This document shows positions 19,223-27,993 of a stretch of 64,000 nucleotides of DNA, piece by piece. The first letter of the stretch is position 1; each line of letters begins with the position of its first letter. Position numbers and translations under genes: made by a program. The DNA comes from Bradyrhizobium sp. CCBAU 53338 (GTDB lineage: Bacteria; Pseudomonadota; Alphaproteobacteria; Rhizobiales; Xanthobacteraceae): NCBI RefSeq assembly GCF_015291665.1, contig NZ_CP030049.1, positions 124,001 to 188,000 of the forward strand, written 5' to 3'. The notes under the pieces were generated by a model. That model searched no databases, was not told the origin of the DNA, and saw only the letters and a program-made list of their open reading frames with translations.

Positions 19223-19603
19223 CGTCGGTTCGTGTCCTTCCAGGCTCGGCACGGCCCGCGATATCGTCGCTGTCACGATCATCGGTCCGGTTTGTTGATC
19301 CGACGTAGCCTAGCAAAACCTGCCACCGCGCAGGGCGACATCGGCTCTTTTGCGCTTCCAGATCGGCTACTCCAGCAGAGGAGCTACCAAAGTTTGCGCT
19401 CTCACACGGCCATTCAGCCGGCAGTAATCTTGATAGGCTGCCCAGTTGTGCCTGGCGCTTGAAACAGCCCAGCGGCCGGTTAGTTTCTCTCGGGCTTTTA
19501 GCCACTCGCTCCCCAAGTCTCAACCGACCGCCGCTTGAAGCACGGCACGGAACCGAATAACGATCTTGATCCGAACCACGGCGCAGCCACCGCTATCAAA
19601 GAC
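19223..19603. other. Intergenic region upstream of the IclR gene
   Basis: About 380 bases between nhaA and the IclR gene. No recognisable gene. A TTG at 19535 is in frame with the IclR coding region but gives an unconserved extension. Confidence 0.4.
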
Positions 19604-20539
19604 ATGGCCCGAAAAAAGAACCTCCGCTCGGATCCGAAAAAAGCTAAGGGCCTTCCAGCTGGCGGCAGGCTCCGGTCAAAGGGAATGCCGCTGCGTGAAC
19701 GGGAGGACGGGGAAGAGGCCGGCAACGGCATCCGTGCCATGCTCGTTGGTCTATCAATGCTACAGGCGATCGCGAAGGAGCGCCGGCCGCTTCCGCTTAA
19801 GGATGTTGCCACCGTCAGCGGACTCAGCCCGAGCCGGGCTCATAGGTATTTGTCAAGCCTGCTCGCGGCGGGCTTTATGGAGCAGGACGTCAGATCAGGC
19901 CATTACGCTTTGGGGCAAGCCGTTGTCGAATTAGGATTGGTTGCCCTCGGTCAATTGGATCACATTCGGATCGGCGTGGATGCGCTCGTCGCCTTCAGTG
20001 AGGAGACCGGCTTTGACGGACATCTCTCCGTTTGGGGCTCATTTGGTCCGACGGTGGTGCGTTGGCAATCCGGACGCTTGGGCTATCATTTCCGGATCGA
20101 CGAAGGCCGCGTGCTCCCGCTCTTATGGTCGGCAACCGGGCGCGTGCTCATGGCCTATCGCGAGGGAGGGGAAATTGCCCCGCTGGTGAAGCAAGAGCTT
20201 GCCGTGTGGAATCGCGAGAACCCCGAACAGCAGATTCGGCGCCAGGACGTGACGCGCATGTGTGCGGCGGTTCGCGAGTTCGGTCTCTCAGCATCGGTTC
20301 CATCGCAGCAACGCAATGGTCTGCTCGACCCCGTATTTCCCACAGTCATCAGACTAGGATTGGAAACCACAGCAGCGCCGATTTTCGATCATCGCGGCCG
20401 TGTGCCAATGGCCCTCACGTTTTTTGGGTCAGTCCATGGTTCGTCCATCAATAGCGAACCTGCACTTCAAAAGAAGCTCCGCGCCGCCGCGCAAGCAGCT
20501 TCGCGGCGCCTGGGCGGCCTAGCCGAGCCGCCAACTTAG
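19604..20539 (+). CDS. IclR-family transcriptional regulator
   Basis: A 311-residue regulator. The N-terminus is basic (MARKKNLRSDPKKAKG), then the IclR winged helix: MLQAIAKERRPLPLKDVATV, SGLSPSRAHRYLSSLLAAGF and the wing HYALGQAVVELGLVAL. The effector domain follows with GFDGHLSVWGSFGPTVVRWQ and RVLPLLWSATGRVLMAY, characteristic of ligand-binding IclR domains that sense aromatic or short carboxylic acids. It sits immediately before an FAH-family gene and at the head of the second catabolic block, so it is a candidate regulator of that block. Confidence 0.9.
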   Translation: MARKKNLRSDPKKAKGLPAGGRLRSKGMPLREREDGEEAGNGIRAMLVGLSMLQAIAKERRPLPLKDVATVSGLSPSRAHRYLSSLLAAGFMEQDVRSGHYALGQAVVELGLVALGQLDHIRIGVDALVAFSEETGFDGHLSVWGSFGPTVVRWQSGRLGYHFRIDEGRVLPLLWSATGRVLMAYREGGEIAPLVKQELAVWNRENPEQQIRRQDVTRMCAAVREFGLSASVPSQQRNGLLDPVFPTVIRLGLETTAAPIFDHRGRVPMALTFFGSVHGSSINSEPALQKKLRAAAQAASRRLGGLAEPPT

Positions 20540-20997
20540 GAGCATTGGTCTCGCAAGAGCCAGCAGTTGGACGAATGTTGTGGAAGTCCAATCATTGGCT
20601 TGCCGCTCGACACGCCGCGCCGCAGCGTCCACATTCGGTCATGGAAGCCAATGGCCGCAGACGAGGTGAAGCCGAGCGCAGGTGGCGGGCTCGCTCCTTC
20701 ACTCCCCTCCCGTCAGAGACTTGGCCGCGAGCTACGGTCCGGTCGCCTTTCCGAGGCCGCTCTCCTTACCGTCATGCAAGCCCCGACCTGCCATGCTTTA
20801 CATCAGAGTATTCGGTGCTTCGCTGTGCAATTCGAGTAAAAAATTGCGCTGTTCCAGCGCTTGCAAAATTCCATACTATTTTGATTGGTGGGTTTGACGC
20901 CTAGTGACATTGCGTCGGTCGCGACGTGCAGCGTCGGATGCGCCTTGGTTTATGCACCTTAGGCGGCGGCTTTCAGCGGGATGCGAGGAGTACTTCG
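20540..20997. promoter_or_regulatory. Leader region of the FAH gene
   Basis: 458 bases with no supported gene. Near 20845-20880 there is an A/T-rich patch with a small hairpin GCGCT-GTTCC-AGCGC followed by TTGCAAAATTCCATACTA, which resembles but does not exactly match the TGCAA-N7-CTAG motif found before other catabolic genes. It ends 119 bases before the FAH start and is probably promoter or operator DNA. Confidence 0.35.
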
Positions 20998-21954
20998 ATG
21001 AAACTAGCTTTGTTCAACGAGTTCATACCCGGGGCAATCAAAGAGAATGAAATTGTCGACATCACAAAGCCGGTTTCCGCGCTCGCGAAATGCGGGCCTC
21101 AATACCTGATGGAAGGTCTGATGACTAACTGGGCGACCTACCGGCCGCTCTTGGAGGATTACGTGTCGCGCACGAAGGGCCGCCCAGTCTCCGAAGTGCG
21201 GCTGAGAGCGCCGCTGCCGCGACCATCTAAAATTCTGTGCGCCGCAGCGAACTATAAAGAGGGGATCGAAGGCAATATCAGCGATCTTGAGTTCTTTCAC
21301 AAATCGCCATCTGCGATCATTGGCGATGGCGACACAATGATTCTTCCTAAGGTCGAAGTGACCATCGTCCATCACGAATTGGAACTAGGCGTGGTCATAG
21401 GCAAGACCTGCAAGGACGTCTCGGAGAGCGAAGCGTTGGATTATGTTTTTGGATACACGATCGTTCAAGACGGGTCCGCACGCGGCATATTGTCGAACGG
21501 TCAGATGTCATTTTTCACGCAAAAGAATTGGGATACGTTTGCGCCTCTTGGTCCCTTGGTCGTGACAAAGGATGAAGTGCGGGACCCTCACGATCTGCAG
21601 GTCCGGCTTTGGGCCAACGGCGAGCTACGGCAGGACTACCACACAAGTGACATGGCCCATCGAATCCCGGCGCTCATTCACAAGGCCTCGATGTTCAATA
21701 CGTTCTTCCCAGGCGATATAATCGCGACAGGCTGCAACCGTCAGGGTTTAGGTCCGATGCAGCATGGCGATACCATCGTTCAGGAAATAACGGGGCTCGG
21801 TCGGCTGACGACGTTAGTGGAGGACCCTCTCAAGCGCAGCTGGCCATACGGCGTCGATGCCGAGTTTGCAGACTTCGTGAAGAAGCCGCGCACCCAGCGT
21901 GGCGCTCTGGGGCCGCCGCGGATCGTCCCCGCGAATTCGCGGCTGCCGACCTAG
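20998..21954 (+). CDS. Fumarylacetoacetate hydrolase-family protein
   Basis: A 318-residue FAH-superfamily enzyme. It begins MKLALFNEFIPGAIKENEIV and carries KILCAAANYKEGIEGN, the metal-site strand HHELELGVVIGKTCKDV and FGYTIVQDGSARG, plus the closing motif FFPGDIIATGCNRQGLG. The family includes fumarylpyruvate and maleylpyruvate hydrolases, oxaloacetate decarboxylases and 2-hydroxyhepta-2,4-diene-1,7-dioate isomerases. GAGGAG lies seven bases before ATG 20998. It follows the IclR gene on the same strand by 458 bases. It is one of three FAH paralogues in the window and probably works in the gentisate-like pathway. Confidence 0.9.
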   Translation: MKLALFNEFIPGAIKENEIVDITKPVSALAKCGPQYLMEGLMTNWATYRPLLEDYVSRTKGRPVSEVRLRAPLPRPSKILCAAANYKEGIEGNISDLEFFHKSPSAIIGDGDTMILPKVEVTIVHHELELGVVIGKTCKDVSESEALDYVFGYTIVQDGSARGILSNGQMSFFTQKNWDTFAPLGPLVVTKDEVRDPHDLQVRLWANGELRQDYHTSDMAHRIPALIHKASMFNTFFPGDIIATGCNRQGLGPMQHGDTIVQEITGLGRLTTLVEDPLKRSWPYGVDAEFADFVKKPRTQRGALGPPRIVPANSRLPT

Positions 21955-22187
21955 TTCAAGCGGTCCGACCCGCGGTTCGCACTGTCAGATCTTTCAAAAG
22001 GGCTGAGCGGGCTTGGCAGCGCGCCATGCCTGCTCTGTCGACACCGAGCCATCGCGGGCCTGTCTAGGCCCGATCTCATCTGCAAATTAGGCTGGTCGCC
22101 TTATCCAAGCGTGCCAGCCTTAGCCTAGCCGTCATGATCCAGTGTCGACTGGACAGGTGACAAGTTCCGTTCGGTAGGACCTCCCTA

Positions 22188-22931
22188 TCACTGATAGGCC
22201 CGACCTCCGTCGCAGACATAGTTGCTGCCTGTGATGTACTGAGCCTCCGAACTGACCAGGAACAGCAAGAGATTTGCTATTTCTAGGGGAATTGCCAGCC
22301 GCCTCAGCGCGTACCTCGCCAGAAAAGCGTCTTGTTGCGAGGCTGACTTTCCGGCCAAAAATCGGTCCATCATCTCAGTATCGACGGCCCCCGGGCAGAC
22401 GCAGTTCACTCGTATATCGGGCGCCAACTGGGCAGCAAGTGTCTTGGTAAATTGGATGACGCCGGCCTTTGCGGCTCCGTACGCCGCGCTGCTTACACCG
22501 GGTCGTATACCTGCCAGTGCCGACACGTTGACGATGGCTGCTGCTCGAGTCTTTCGAAGATGTGGCAATGCTGCTCTGCAGACCAGGTAGTGAGACGTAA
22601 GGTTGGTGCGAAGACTCGCGTCCCAACGAGCTAAGTCGATATCTTCTAGAACAGCGGCCTCGGCATTGCCGACGCAATTGATGATACCATCGAGACAGCC
22701 CATAAGGGCCGCGGCGTCGTTCACCGCGGCAAATGCTTGCGCCTCGTCGGTAAGATCCGCCGCAATAGCGTGTCCTCGCGTCAACCTGGCGACCTCTTTC
22801 AAGCAATCGAGCCGCCGTCCGACAACAGTCACCACCGCTCCTTCCTCGGCGCATCGCATGGCGGTGGCATGGCCGATTCCGCTTCCGCCGCCCGAGATCA
22901 AAATGTGACGTCCAGCCAGACGGCCAGCCAT
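22188..22931 (-). CDS. SDR-family oxidoreductase
   Basis: A 247-residue classical short-chain dehydrogenase/reductase with the cofactor loop ISGGGSGIGHATAMRCAEE, the structural motif NCVGNA, the catalytic Ser in VNVSALAG and the pair YGAAK in SSAAYGAAKAGVIQFTKT. The C-terminus ends SEAQYITGSNYVCDGGRAYQ, standard for 3-oxoacyl-reductase-like members. It is transcribed alone on the minus strand, convergent with the FAH gene to its left and divergent from the fused monooxygenase gene to its right. Substrate unknown. Confidence 0.9.
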   Translation of the reverse strand: MAGRLAGRHILISGGGSGIGHATAMRCAEEGAVVTVVGRRLDCLKEVARLTRGHAIAADLTDEAQAFAAVNDAAALMGCLDGIINCVGNAEAAVLEDIDLARWDASLRTNLTSHYLVCRAALPHLRKTRAAAIVNVSALAGIRPGVSSAAYGAAKAGVIQFTKTLAAQLAPDIRVNCVCPGAVDTEMMDRFLAGKSASQQDAFLARYALRRLAIPLEIANLLLFLVSSEAQYITGSNYVCDGGRAYQ

Positions 22932-23426
22932 TATTGTTTAACCTCGCTCGCAGCAGGGTCGCATCGATTGGTGCACGTCGCACTGCTATGTGGCGGCGGT
23001 GCGCTTTGAACGGCCCCGCATAGTGGAAAGCTGCACCGAACAGGAGAGATCAGCTGTTTCATAGGTCAGCAAAAGTTGTGTAGCGGCGGGCGTATGCATG
23101 CCGCAGGGCTTGAGGGTATCGCCGGAACTTACAATCGGTGCGACTAGCGGAATAGGACAATACTGCGCCGCATACTTGTGCGACGGAAAGAGTTTGGCTT
23201 GGGGTTTGCCGCCAGGACTGGGCGCTGCTTGACAAACGACAGAATAGGAAACACGTTTACCAAAATGACAAGGCGGCAGCGCGACGTAGGTCGATGATTG
23301 ACCGGGCAGTGAGTAGCCCGGAAAGCTCGCCTTAACCCGCAGCGCTCTGGTCGGTTCGACGACTGGTGAGCTTAACCTGCGAATAAAGGATATCGGTCAC
23401 AGATGTCCAACTACGGGAGGATGGCT
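22932..23426. other. Intergenic region between divergent SDR and fusion gene
   Basis: 495 bases with no supported coding region. It must hold the promoters of both flanking genes. ACAATCGGTGCGACTAG near 23131 is a weak relative of the TGCAA-N7-CTAG motif, too weak to call. Confidence 0.4.
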
Positions 23427-25538
23427 ATGCGTGCCCTGATTGTCGGAGCCGGAGTGGCCGGACTGGCTACGGCGGTTGCTTTGCGTCGTAACGGCATCGA
23501 CGTGACCGTCATCGAGCGAGCGGCGGAGTTAAGCGAGGTTGGAGCAGGTGTTGTCCTTGGACCTCATGCTATGCGCGTTCTTGAATCGCTGGGCATTGCG
23601 GCGGAGATAAAGCGCTCGGATGAGCCGCCCGAGACGATTACATTTTATGATATGGTGAGCGGTGAGGTACGCAATCGCACCCAACTGGGCGAAGCGGGAG
23701 CCAAGCTGTATGGCGCCCCGCTTTACAAGACGCATCGCCGCGATTTGATCGACGCTCTTGCAAGACATTTGGACGGAACGGAGATCCGGCTCAACTGCTC
23801 TGTTGTCGATGTGAAGCAAGATGATCGAAGTGTTACCGTCATTCTCGAGAGGGGTGAGGCTGTTCTTGGCGATCTCCTAATCGGAGCCGATGGCCTGCGT
23901 TCCAAGGTGCGAAGCGCAATTTTTGGAGAAAGCGAGTCGATATCTACGGGCCTCCTCGCCTGGCGGACCGTTCTACCAACGACGCTTCTCAGCAAAGCGC
24001 TAACATTGGATACCAATGTGTGGAGCGGTGCGGGTCGCCACGTGGTTTGCTATCCGATTCGTCGCGGCAAACAGTTTTATGCAGCCTTCTACGTACCTGC
24101 CGATGAGATCCATCGTGAGGACTGGGCCACAGCTGGGGATGTCGCGGATTTGCGCGCCTCATTTAAGGACGCCTGCAAAGACGTCCGAGAGATCACTGAG
24201 GCTGTAACCGAAGCTTTCATCACGGCGATCAATTATCGTTATCCCCTGCCAGAATGGCATCGCGGGCGAATAGTTCTGATTGGCGACGCGGCCCACCCGG
24301 TGCTGCCGACATCCGGCTCCGGTGCGGCGATGGCGCTCGAAGATTCGGTGGCGTTGGCGGCTTGTTTGCACCGGAGCGGGAGCAACTTGGAAGCCGCTTT
24401 TTCCGAGTTTCAAGCGCGGCGGAAGCCGCGGACCACTCGGTTGCTTCACCAAAGTCGCGGCGATCTTACGGCATTTCATGAAAAGGCACCCGAGCGTCAG
24501 GCGGCTTACGGACGGATGGGGCGGGGCATGCTGAAGCTCGACCAAGCTGGGTATGAGCGGTTTGCGTGGCTCTATGGCTATGATGAAGTCGCCGAATCAA
24601 ACAAGCCATTCGACCTGTTTAACGCCAGTCCATTGGTGCGGCCGTCGCGGCCGGCCGCCGCCCGCGCGTTCGATCTTTGGTCGAATGCTCTCAAGTTCGA
24701 AGATGAAGACTGGATGAGCGAACGGGCTGCTTACGAGCGGTTCATGTCGAGTCTATGTGCGTTGCCAGAGGATGTGTCGGTAGAAACCGTCGACTGCGAC
24801 GGGGTGCCTGCGTTATGCGTCATTCCCCCCGGCGGGAAAAGTGGTCCTGCCGTTCTTCATCTTCATGGGGGAGGATATGTGTTTGGTTCGGCTAAGAGCT
24901 CGGTTTTGCTTGCAGCTGGTCTAGCGCGCGCGATCGGTGGCTGGGCGTTGGTACCCGAGTTCCGACTTGTCCCGGAACATACGCCAATGCAAATGCAGGA
25001 GGATGTGCGAGCGGCCTTTGCGTGGCTTTCGCGGCGCGCAGACCCAGTTGCAGTCAGTGGCGAATGCTCGGGCGGTGGTCTTGCTTTAAGTCTCGCCGCA
25101 AAGCTCCGTCACGAGAATGTCACTCGGCCCGCCGCCCTTTATCTCCTGTCGCCCTTTGCCGATCTCACGCTGACGGCGGCCAGTATCGACGGCAATAGAC
25201 GAACCGAGCCCTGGATGACCCGGCGGCGACTACTGACTTTGGCTGGTGCGTTCATCCAAGACCGAGAGCCCGATGATCCCGCCATTTCGCCGCTTCGCGG
25301 AAATCTTGCCGGGCTACCACCGATGCGCGTCTTTGCGGCGCGTGGAGAAGCCCTCGCTGACGACGCTCGTGCATTGGTCGCTGCTGCTAAATCGGCGGGC
25401 GGAGATGCCGAACTGCACTTGTTCGACGATAGCATTCATAGTTTTGCGCTGTTCGAGTTTCTGCCGGAGACGGACGAGTTCTTTCGCGCGATTCGGCGCC
25501 ACGCCCACTCCAACACTTACGTCGGGGCGACGCCATAG
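23427..25538 (+). CDS. Fused FAD-dependent monooxygenase / alpha-beta hydrolase
   Basis: A 703-residue two-enzyme fusion. Residues about 1-385 are a salicylate- or 3-hydroxybenzoate-hydroxylase-like flavoprotein: MRALIVGAGVAGLATAVALR, the DG motif LIGADGLRSKVRSAI and the GD motif LIGDAAHPVLPTSGSGAAMA. Residues about 410-700 are an HSL-type alpha/beta hydrolase: oxyanion motif LHLHGGGYVFG, nucleophile in SGECSGGGLAL, acid near GEALADDAR and His in DDSIHSFALFEF. All key residues of both domains are present. ATG 23427 has GGAGG six bases upstream. Downstream genes are an FAH enzyme and a gentisate-dioxygenase-like cupin, so the hydroxylase may make a gentisate while the hydrolase frees its acid from an ester or cleaves a later product. 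Confidence 0.88.
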   Translation: MRALIVGAGVAGLATAVALRRNGIDVTVIERAAELSEVGAGVVLGPHAMRVLESLGIAAEIKRSDEPPETITFYDMVSGEVRNRTQLGEAGAKLYGAPLYKTHRRDLIDALARHLDGTEIRLNCSVVDVKQDDRSVTVILERGEAVLGDLLIGADGLRSKVRSAIFGESESISTGLLAWRTVLPTTLLSKALTLDTNVWSGAGRHVVCYPIRRGKQFYAAFYVPADEIHREDWATAGDVADLRASFKDACKDVREITEAVTEAFITAINYRYPLPEWHRGRIVLIGDAAHPVLPTSGSGAAMALEDSVALAACLHRSGSNLEAAFSEFQARRKPRTTRLLHQSRGDLTAFHEKAPERQAAYGRMGRGMLKLDQAGYERFAWLYGYDEVAESNKPFDLFNASPLVRPSRPAAARAFDLWSNALKFEDEDWMSERAAYERFMSSLCALPEDVSVETVDCDGVPALCVIPPGGKSGPAVLHLHGGGYVFGSAKSSVLLAAGLARAIGGWALVPEFRLVPEHTPMQMQEDVRAAFAWLSRRADPVAVSGECSGGGLALSLAAKLRHENVTRPAALYLLSPFADLTLTAASIDGNRRTEPWMTRRRLLTLAGAFIQDREPDDPAISPLRGNLAGLPPMRVFAARGEALADDARALVAAAKSAGGDAELHLFDDSIHSFALFEFLPETDEFFRAIRRHAHSNTYVGATP

Positions 25539-25601
25539 GGTTAGGGCATAAGCCGGCGGCTTGGCTGCCCTAACCGCTCTATCTGGATAGGAGAGAATAA
25601 T

Positions 25602-26510
25602 ATGCGGCTCTGTCGTTTCGATGGAAATCAGCTTGGTATCGTGCGAGATGGCGAAATTCTCGTCGTTACCGAGGCGCTGGACGTGCTGCCCAGCCTCAAG
25701 TGGCCGTTTCCGCAGCACGACATCATGATCGAGCATTTGGACCGCGTCATCGCCAAGGCACAGGAGCTGGCCGGGCGCGCTCGACGCATTCCCGTGAGCT
25801 CGGTTCGGCTTGATAGCCCCGTCGCTAATCCGTCTAAGATCATCGCTGCCCCTGTCAACTATCAGCTCCATCTCGACGAGGGGACGAACAATCAAGAATT
25901 GCGGCAGGGCCGATCGGAGGTTCAGACGATCGACAGAGCCGGTCTTTTTTTGAAGGCCAATAGTTCGCTAGTGGGCCCGGGATCGCTGATCAGACTGGGC
26001 GATCCGACGCGAAGGCACGACCCCGAAGCCGAGTTGGGTGTTGTTATAGGTCGACGGGGTCGCAACATCCCGCAGGCAGACGCCTTGCAGTATGTCGCTG
26101 GGTACGCCGTTGCTGTCGACGCGGTTGTCCGTGGTCCCGAAGAGCGGAGCCTGCGGAAATCAATCGACACCTATTCCGTCTTGGGACCCTGGTTGGTTAC
26201 GCGAGATGAGATTCCCGATCCCGGGGTTCTTGACCTTTATCTGAGCATAAACGGCAAGGAGAAGCAGCGATCGAATACGCGACACCTCATATGGTCGGTT
26301 CCCAAGCTGATCGCGTTCGCGTCCGCCTATTATACACTTCATCCCGGCGACATCATCATGAGCGGCACTCCCGAAGGAGTATCCGAAATTGTACCGGGCG
26401 ACCGCGTCGTCGTTGGCGTACAGGATATTGGCGAAATGACGCTCCTGATCGAGGCCGGCGATTGGTCGGCGGACGAAATGCTCCGATCACCGCGCATAGC
26501 CAAAAATTAG
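25602..26510 (+). CDS. FAH-family hydrolase, candidate maleylpyruvate/fumarylpyruvate hydrolase
   Basis: A 302-residue FAH-superfamily protein: MRLCRFDGNQLGIVRDGEI, the FAH core ANPSKIIAAPVNYQLHLDEG, metal ligands in DPEAELGVVIGRRG, VAGYAVAVDAVVRG and the closing motif LHPGDIIMSGTPEGV. AGGAGA lies six bases before the ATG. It starts 63 bases after the monooxygenase-hydrolase fusion and 96 bases before the gentisate-dioxygenase-like gene. In gentisate catabolism, FAH-family enzymes hydrolyse maleylpyruvate (HbzF type) or fumarylpyruvate to pyruvate plus a four-carbon diacid; the presence of maleate-hydratase-like genes downstream favours the maleylpyruvate route. That assignment is inference. 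Confidence 0.88.
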   Translation: MRLCRFDGNQLGIVRDGEILVVTEALDVLPSLKWPFPQHDIMIEHLDRVIAKAQELAGRARRIPVSSVRLDSPVANPSKIIAAPVNYQLHLDEGTNNQELRQGRSEVQTIDRAGLFLKANSSLVGPGSLIRLGDPTRRHDPEAELGVVIGRRGRNIPQADALQYVAGYAVAVDAVVRGPEERSLRKSIDTYSVLGPWLVTRDEIPDPGVLDLYLSINGKEKQRSNTRHLIWSVPKLIAFASAYYTLHPGDIIMSGTPEGVSEIVPGDRVVVGVQDIGEMTLLIEAGDWSADEMLRSPRIAKN

Positions 26511-26530
26511 AGGAGGCGCAGTCCTCGTCC

Positions 26531-26546
26531 TGCAATTTCATGCTAG
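26531..26546 (+). promoter_or_regulatory. TGCAA-N7-CTAG motif, copy 1
   Basis: TGCAATTTCATGCTAG in the gap before the gentisate-dioxygenase-like gene, 60 bases from its start. It matches the copies at 27883, 31346 and 40750 in both ends and spacing, and likely is a regulator site. Confidence 0.55.
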
Positions 26547-26606
26547 CCGGCAGGTCTAATCAACCGCAGCGTGGCGGCAAGCTCGAACTAAAGTTGAGGA
26601 ACCAAA

Positions 26607-27677
26607 ATGTCGAACAGCACGGCTCAGCCAGATCCGAAACATGCCGATCCCACAGCCGAGCGGGCCGATCGTATGAAGCGGCTGAGTATCATTCCCATCT
26701 GGAATACCAGCGGGGTCGCCGAAGAGATGGGCTACAAGGCGCGCGGCCATGTATGGCGGTGGCGCGACTTGCACGCTGAGTTCGAGGAAGCTGTTAAGAC
26801 ATCATTGGCCGGGCCGGGCACTGAGCGCCGAATTCTTCTGTTTGAGAATCCCGGGATGCCACGGTCCGCAGCAGCAACGCCTACGCTCAATGGCGCGTTG
26901 CAGATGATCCTACCTGGCGAAGTCGCACCGGCGCACCGGCACACCTATTCAGCGCTGCGCTTCATCTTGTCGGGAAGTGGTGCGTTCACGGTCGTCGATG
27001 GCACGCGCGCGGATATGCACGAGCTTGATCTTTTGCTCACGCCTGGAGGGTGCTGGCATAGTCACGCGCACAATGGCGGGACGGAGCCAATGGTTTGGTT
27101 CGATGCGCTCGATACCCCATTCGTTTCATACATGCGAGCCGATTGTTTCGAGATGCATCCTAGCAAATCCTTAGAACCCTATACCAATACTGTGGGCTCT
27201 TACGAAGATATTGGCGCGCTCGGAATGCTACAAGGTCGGACGCGCGCGCAACCGCCGGCCTCGCCCCAGTTGGTGTACAAATGGGCTGCCGCCGAAGCAA
27301 TGATACAAGCCGGACTGGACCGCGACGATGATGACCCGTACGAGGGTGTCGTTTACGAATACGTAAATCCTATCACGGGTGGGCATGTCATGCCGACAAT
27401 CGCCTGTCACGTGAACGGATTCCGTAAAGGCTTCCACTCGAAGGCACGACGACGCACATCGAGTAGTCTTTGTGTTGTTGCGAAGGGAAGCGGTGCCACC
27501 ATTATCGATGGCGTCAAGCACGAATGGTCAGAGCGCGATGTGATCGCAGAGCCGGCTTGGTCGTGGTGCGAATATATTGCGTATGAGAAATCGATTCTGT
27601 TCCGGACAAGCGATCAGCCTATATTGGAACCTTTCGGTTTGGCTCGCCAAGAAGATCATCCGAACGGACGTCAATAG
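26607..27677 (+). CDS. Gentisate 1,2-dioxygenase-like cupin protein
   Basis: A 356-residue bicupin that matches gentisate/salicylate/1-hydroxy-2-naphthoate dioxygenases. The first cupin has LPGEVAPAHRHTYSALRFIL, with the two metal His and, further on, LLTPGGCWHSHAHNGG with the third. The second cupin retains GFRKGFHSKARRRTSSSLCV but not a full metal site. Such enzymes open the ring of gentisate between C1 and C2 with Fe(II) and O2 to give maleylpyruvate. The start has GAGGA nearby. Its position after a flavin hydroxylase and an FAH hydrolase, and before dehydratase genes, supports the role. Whether the natural substrate is gentisate itself or an alkylated relative is unknown. Confidence 0.88.
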   Translation: MSNSTAQPDPKHADPTAERADRMKRLSIIPIWNTSGVAEEMGYKARGHVWRWRDLHAEFEEAVKTSLAGPGTERRILLFENPGMPRSAAATPTLNGALQMILPGEVAPAHRHTYSALRFILSGSGAFTVVDGTRADMHELDLLLTPGGCWHSHAHNGGTEPMVWFDALDTPFVSYMRADCFEMHPSKSLEPYTNTVGSYEDIGALGMLQGRTRAQPPASPQLVYKWAAAEAMIQAGLDRDDDDPYEGVVYEYVNPITGGHVMPTIACHVNGFRKGFHSKARRRTSSSLCVVAKGSGATIIDGVKHEWSERDVIAEPAWSWCEYIAYEKSILFRTSDQPILEPFGLARQEDHPNGRQ

Positions 27678-27882
27678 GCAGCTTTCGCCTCTTGCAATCG
27701 TTGTGCCCGGCGTAGTTGTTTGCGCAGGCAATACCCGTTGGCTCGCTCCGCGTTTCCAGAAAGTTGCTCTTGTAGATAGCGCAGGCCTGATGCAGGCCGA
27801 TCGTTCTATTTTGCGTGGACCGCGAGTACTTAAGCGCATCTGACGCACAGCATCGATTTGCTAGCCGGGCAAAAGGGGTGTT

Positions 27883-27898
27883 TGCAATTTTCTCCTAT
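27883..27898 (+). promoter_or_regulatory. TGCAA-N7-CTAT motif, copy 2
   Basis: TGCAATTTTCTCCTAT, 95 bases before the first LeuC-like gene. It shares 15 of 16 bases with the copy at 31346-31361. The rest of the 316-base gap 27678-27993 contains no supported gene. Confidence 0.55.
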
Positions 27899-27993
27899 TG
27901 GGCAATGTCCGAGGTTCTTAACTTCCCAAAGCTCGTGTACGGCTCGCTCACCTCGTGAGAATTCAAGCCCCTTGGGACAAGTCGATTAGCGCC

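Noticed and set aside
20545..20904. Short plus-strand frames after the IclR gene
   Set aside because: Three overlapping frames compete, none recognisable, and the region fits a leader for the FAH gene.
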